Source: Acidimicrobiia bacterium (GTDB lineage Bacteria; Actinomycetota; Acidimicrobiia; Acidimicrobiales; Bin134). Taken from it: 7,151 bases of DNA. The stretch covers positions 9,788 through 16,938 of the forward strand of contig VYDF01000093.1 in assembly GCA_009843565.1 (NCBI GenBank). The letters run 5' to 3'. The translations under genes and the position numbers were made by a program. The notes beneath the pieces are model-generated. The model did no database searches and was not told the origin of the DNA. It was given only the letters and a program-made list of their open reading frames with translations. Positions 5,736 through 7,151 of this stretch are shown here, one piece after another. Numbering within the stretch: the first letter of the stretch is position 1; each line of letters opens with the position of its first letter.

Positions 5736-6746
5736 TCAGCTCTCCTTGGCTTCTCGCATGCTCAGGGCCACGGCCAAGATGATGATCACGCCCCGGGCGA
5801 TGAGCTGGTCGGCCACTTCCAGCCCCATGAGGATGAGGCCGTTGTTGAGCATGGCCATGATGAGGGCGCCGGTTACGGCTCCCAATATCGACGCCCGACC
5901 GCCGAACAAGTTTGTTCCGCCAATCACCACCGCGGCGATGACGGTGAGAAGGTAGTCCTCCCCGAGGTCATGACGACCGATGCTGAGGCGGCCGGCGAGG
6001 AGTATCCCGGCGAAGCCCGCCGCCGTGGCGCTCACCACCAGAGCAGAGATCTTGACTCGGGCCGTGTTGATTCCCGCGGCGTTGGCGGCGTCGCGGTCGG
6101 CTCCGGTGGACAAGACATGTCGTCCCCAGCGCAAATGGTGCAGCGCAATGTGCCCGATTGTCCCGACAACGATGATCCAGATCAGCAGTGAGGAGACCGG
6201 GCCCAATCCGCCGGCGCCGAAAATGCCGCTGAACCGGTCGTTGCGGATGGGCAGCGACTGCAAGTCATTCCAATTGCGGGCGATTCCGCTGATGATGCCC
6301 AGCATTCCCAACGTCACCAGAAACGACGGAATCCGCACCTTCACGGTGATGAGCCCGTTCACGATTCCGACCAGCGCCGATGCACCTAAGGCCGCCAGTG
6401 CACCGGCCAGGAAGCCGTGGTTGCCCACGATTTCTGCGGCCACCAGCGACGAGAGCGCAACCACCGAACCGACCGATAGGTCGATTTCGCCTGCGGCCAG
6501 AGCGAAGGCCATCCCCACGGCCATGACTGCGATGGGCGCAGCCTGCCGGCCGATGTTGAGCAGGTTGGAGGAGCTGAGGAACCCGTCGTCGTGGAGGATG
6601 ATGCTGAACGTGGCCAGGATCAGGGCGAATGCCAGGTAGACGACGTATTGGCGTAGCCCGCCGTTATGGCGATAGCGGTCGATCCAGGCCTCGACCGGGG
6701 AGGGGAGACCGGCCGAGGCCTGTTCGCTGATCGACTTCCTAGTCAC
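5736..6746 (-). CDS. Ribose-type (CUT2) sugar ABC transporter permease, RbsC-like
   Basis: This integral membrane subunit forms the sugar channel of the importer. The 336-residue protein has about eight to ten hydrophobic segments (roughly 34-51, 69-86, 92-108, 112-135, 140-155, 184-203, 232-252, 264-280, 284-306 and 310-329). Family (BPD_transp_2) hallmarks are visible: GEIDLSVGS at 86-94 after segment two, the ATPase-coupling loop ANAAGINTARVK at 221-232, and VIGGTNLFGGRASILGA at 274-290. An N-terminal cytoplasmic tail of about 30 polar residues precedes the first helix. The start is GTG 6746. An in-frame TAA lies 9 bases upstream and no other start codon is found until residue 75, so GTG is forced although the nearest GGAG is an unusually distant 15 bases. 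It follows the binding-protein gene by 28 bases and is followed by the YhfX gene after 2 bases. Substrate is unknown. Confidence 0.94.
   Translation of the reverse strand: MTRKSISEQASAGLPSPVEAWIDRYRHNGGLRQYVVYLAFALILATFSIILHDDGFLSSSNLLNIGRQAAPIAVMAVGMAFALAAGEIDLSVGSVVALSSLVAAEIVGNHGFLAGALAALGASALVGIVNGLITVKVRIPSFLVTLGMLGIISGIARNWNDLQSLPIRNDRFSGIFGAGGLGPVSSLLIWIIVVGTIGHIALHHLRWGRHVLSTGADRDAANAAGINTARVKISALVVSATAAGFAGILLAGRLSIGRHDLGEDYLLTVIAAVVIGGTNLFGGRASILGAVTGALIMAMLNNGLILMGLEVADQLIARGVIIILAVALSMREAKES
5742..5747 (-). promoter_or_regulatory. Strong Shine-Dalgarno site for the YhfX gene, inside the permease 3' end
   Basis: AAGGAG on the minus strand lies 8 bases before GTG 5733 and within the last codons of the permease. 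It supports the non-ATG start and indicates efficient translation of the YhfX-family protein. Confidence 0.7.
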
Positions 6747-6774
6747 CTGCGCAGATTATTTCTCCGACAGACCA

Positions 6775-7151
6775 CTAGCCGCCGAGGGCGTCAAGCACCT
6801 CTTGCGGCGGGTCGGCGGCCAGCGACACCCGGTAGGCCTCGACGATGTTGTCGGCAGTCACCTCGATGGCAGGGACGACAACGAAGGGAGGCGCTTGCTT
6901 CCCGAGCAGGCCGTAGGCCCCCTCGGTAGCCATCGTCCGGCCGATCTCGTAGGCCTCGTCAGCGGCGATGCCCACGATGTTTCCGCCTTCCACAAGGTCG
7001 AGGGAGACGTTGGTGTCCAGGTCCATGGTCACCACCGCAACATCACTGGCCCCCGCGGCCCGCAGCGCAGCCAGCACGCCGTCGGCGGGGCCGGCCGACC
7101 ACGGGGCGTAGATGCCGTCGAGGCCGGGATTGCGGGTGAGCATGGTGGAGG
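6775..7151 (-). CDS. C-terminal part of a ribose-type periplasmic sugar-binding protein, 5' end outside the window
   Basis: The frame runs open to the right edge and ends with TAG at 6775-6777, leaving about 125 C-terminal residues of a protein usually 320-380 long. An internal ATG at 7143 is preceded by in-frame sense codons and is not taken as the start. NPGLDGIYAPWSAGPADGVLAALRAAG is the typical helix-strand unit of Peripla_BP_4 (RbsB-like) proteins, which check for ligand in the second lobe. VVTMDLDTNVSLDLVEGGNIVGIAADEAYEIG then matches the hinge and ligand-binding Asp region that in RbsB reads FDATPDG...VAQQPYEMG. The signal peptide or lipoprotein signal would lie outside the window. It is the most upstream visible gene of the operon and provides substrate capture outside the membrane for the permease next to it. 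The binding specificity cannot be judged from this half. Confidence 0.88.
   Translation of the reverse strand, partial: STMLTRNPGLDGIYAPWSAGPADGVLAALRAAGASDVAVVTMDLDTNVSLDLVEGGNIVGIAADEAYEIGRTMATEGAYGLLGKQAPPFVVVPAIEVTADNIVEAYRVSLAADPPQEVLDALGG

Noticed and set aside
4924..5955. A 343-residue plus-strand frame opposite the YhfX and permease genes
   Set aside because: It shows no recognisable domain and mirrors the strong minus-strand coding of two well-supported genes.
7141..7143. ATG as the true start of the binding-protein gene
   Set aside because: In-frame sense codons continue to the window edge, and the protein begins in the middle of the binding-protein fold, so the gene is cut by the window.

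Overview
This window comes from a GC-rich bacterial chromosome, most likely an actinomycete-type organism and possibly an environmental Acidimicrobiia-like lineage (inference). The evidence is the high GC content, frequent GTG/TTG starts, a luciferase-like F420-type oxidoreductase of the Rv2161c kind, an alcohol dehydrogenase resembling the mycobacterial zinc enzymes, and a GTP cyclohydrolase II that reads like the RibA half of actinobacterial RibBA. Coding density is very high. No gap exceeds about 70 bases, and there are no rRNA or tRNA genes, insertion sequences, CRISPR arrays or prophage features.

Left part (1-2985). A protein cut by the left edge (perhaps DUF7064-like) is followed on the same strand by a complete zinc-dependent alcohol dehydrogenase. 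The dehydrogenase converges, with a 4-base gap, on a luciferase-like oxidoreductase. That gene is divergent from ribA across a 66-base region that must hold both promoters. ribA makes the first intermediate of riboflavin synthesis, which is also a source of the F420 precursor, so a flavin/deazaflavin theme is possible here.

Right part (2994-7151). This is one minus-strand operon, read right to left: the C-terminal part of a ribose-type sugar-binding protein (cut by the right edge), an RbsC-type permease, a YhfX-family PLP-fold protein, a single-domain sugar ABC ATPase, and glucosamine-6-phosphate deaminase (nagB). Junctions are tight: 28-base gap, 2-base gap, ATGA overlap, and a 17-base gap to nagB. 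The operon ends converging on ribA with 8 bases between the stops.

The most notable feature is this operon. A YhfX homologue, a family of unknown function known from the E. coli yhf cluster, is embedded between the permease and ATPase of a CUT2 sugar importer that also carries a NagB-type deaminase. The NagB keeps its catalytic and phosphate-binding residues but has lost the segment that carries the SRT motif and allosteric residues in E. coli NagB. Together these suggest an uncharacterised amino-sugar (or related) import and catabolic pathway with a PLP-dependent step. The substrate cannot be read from the sequence.
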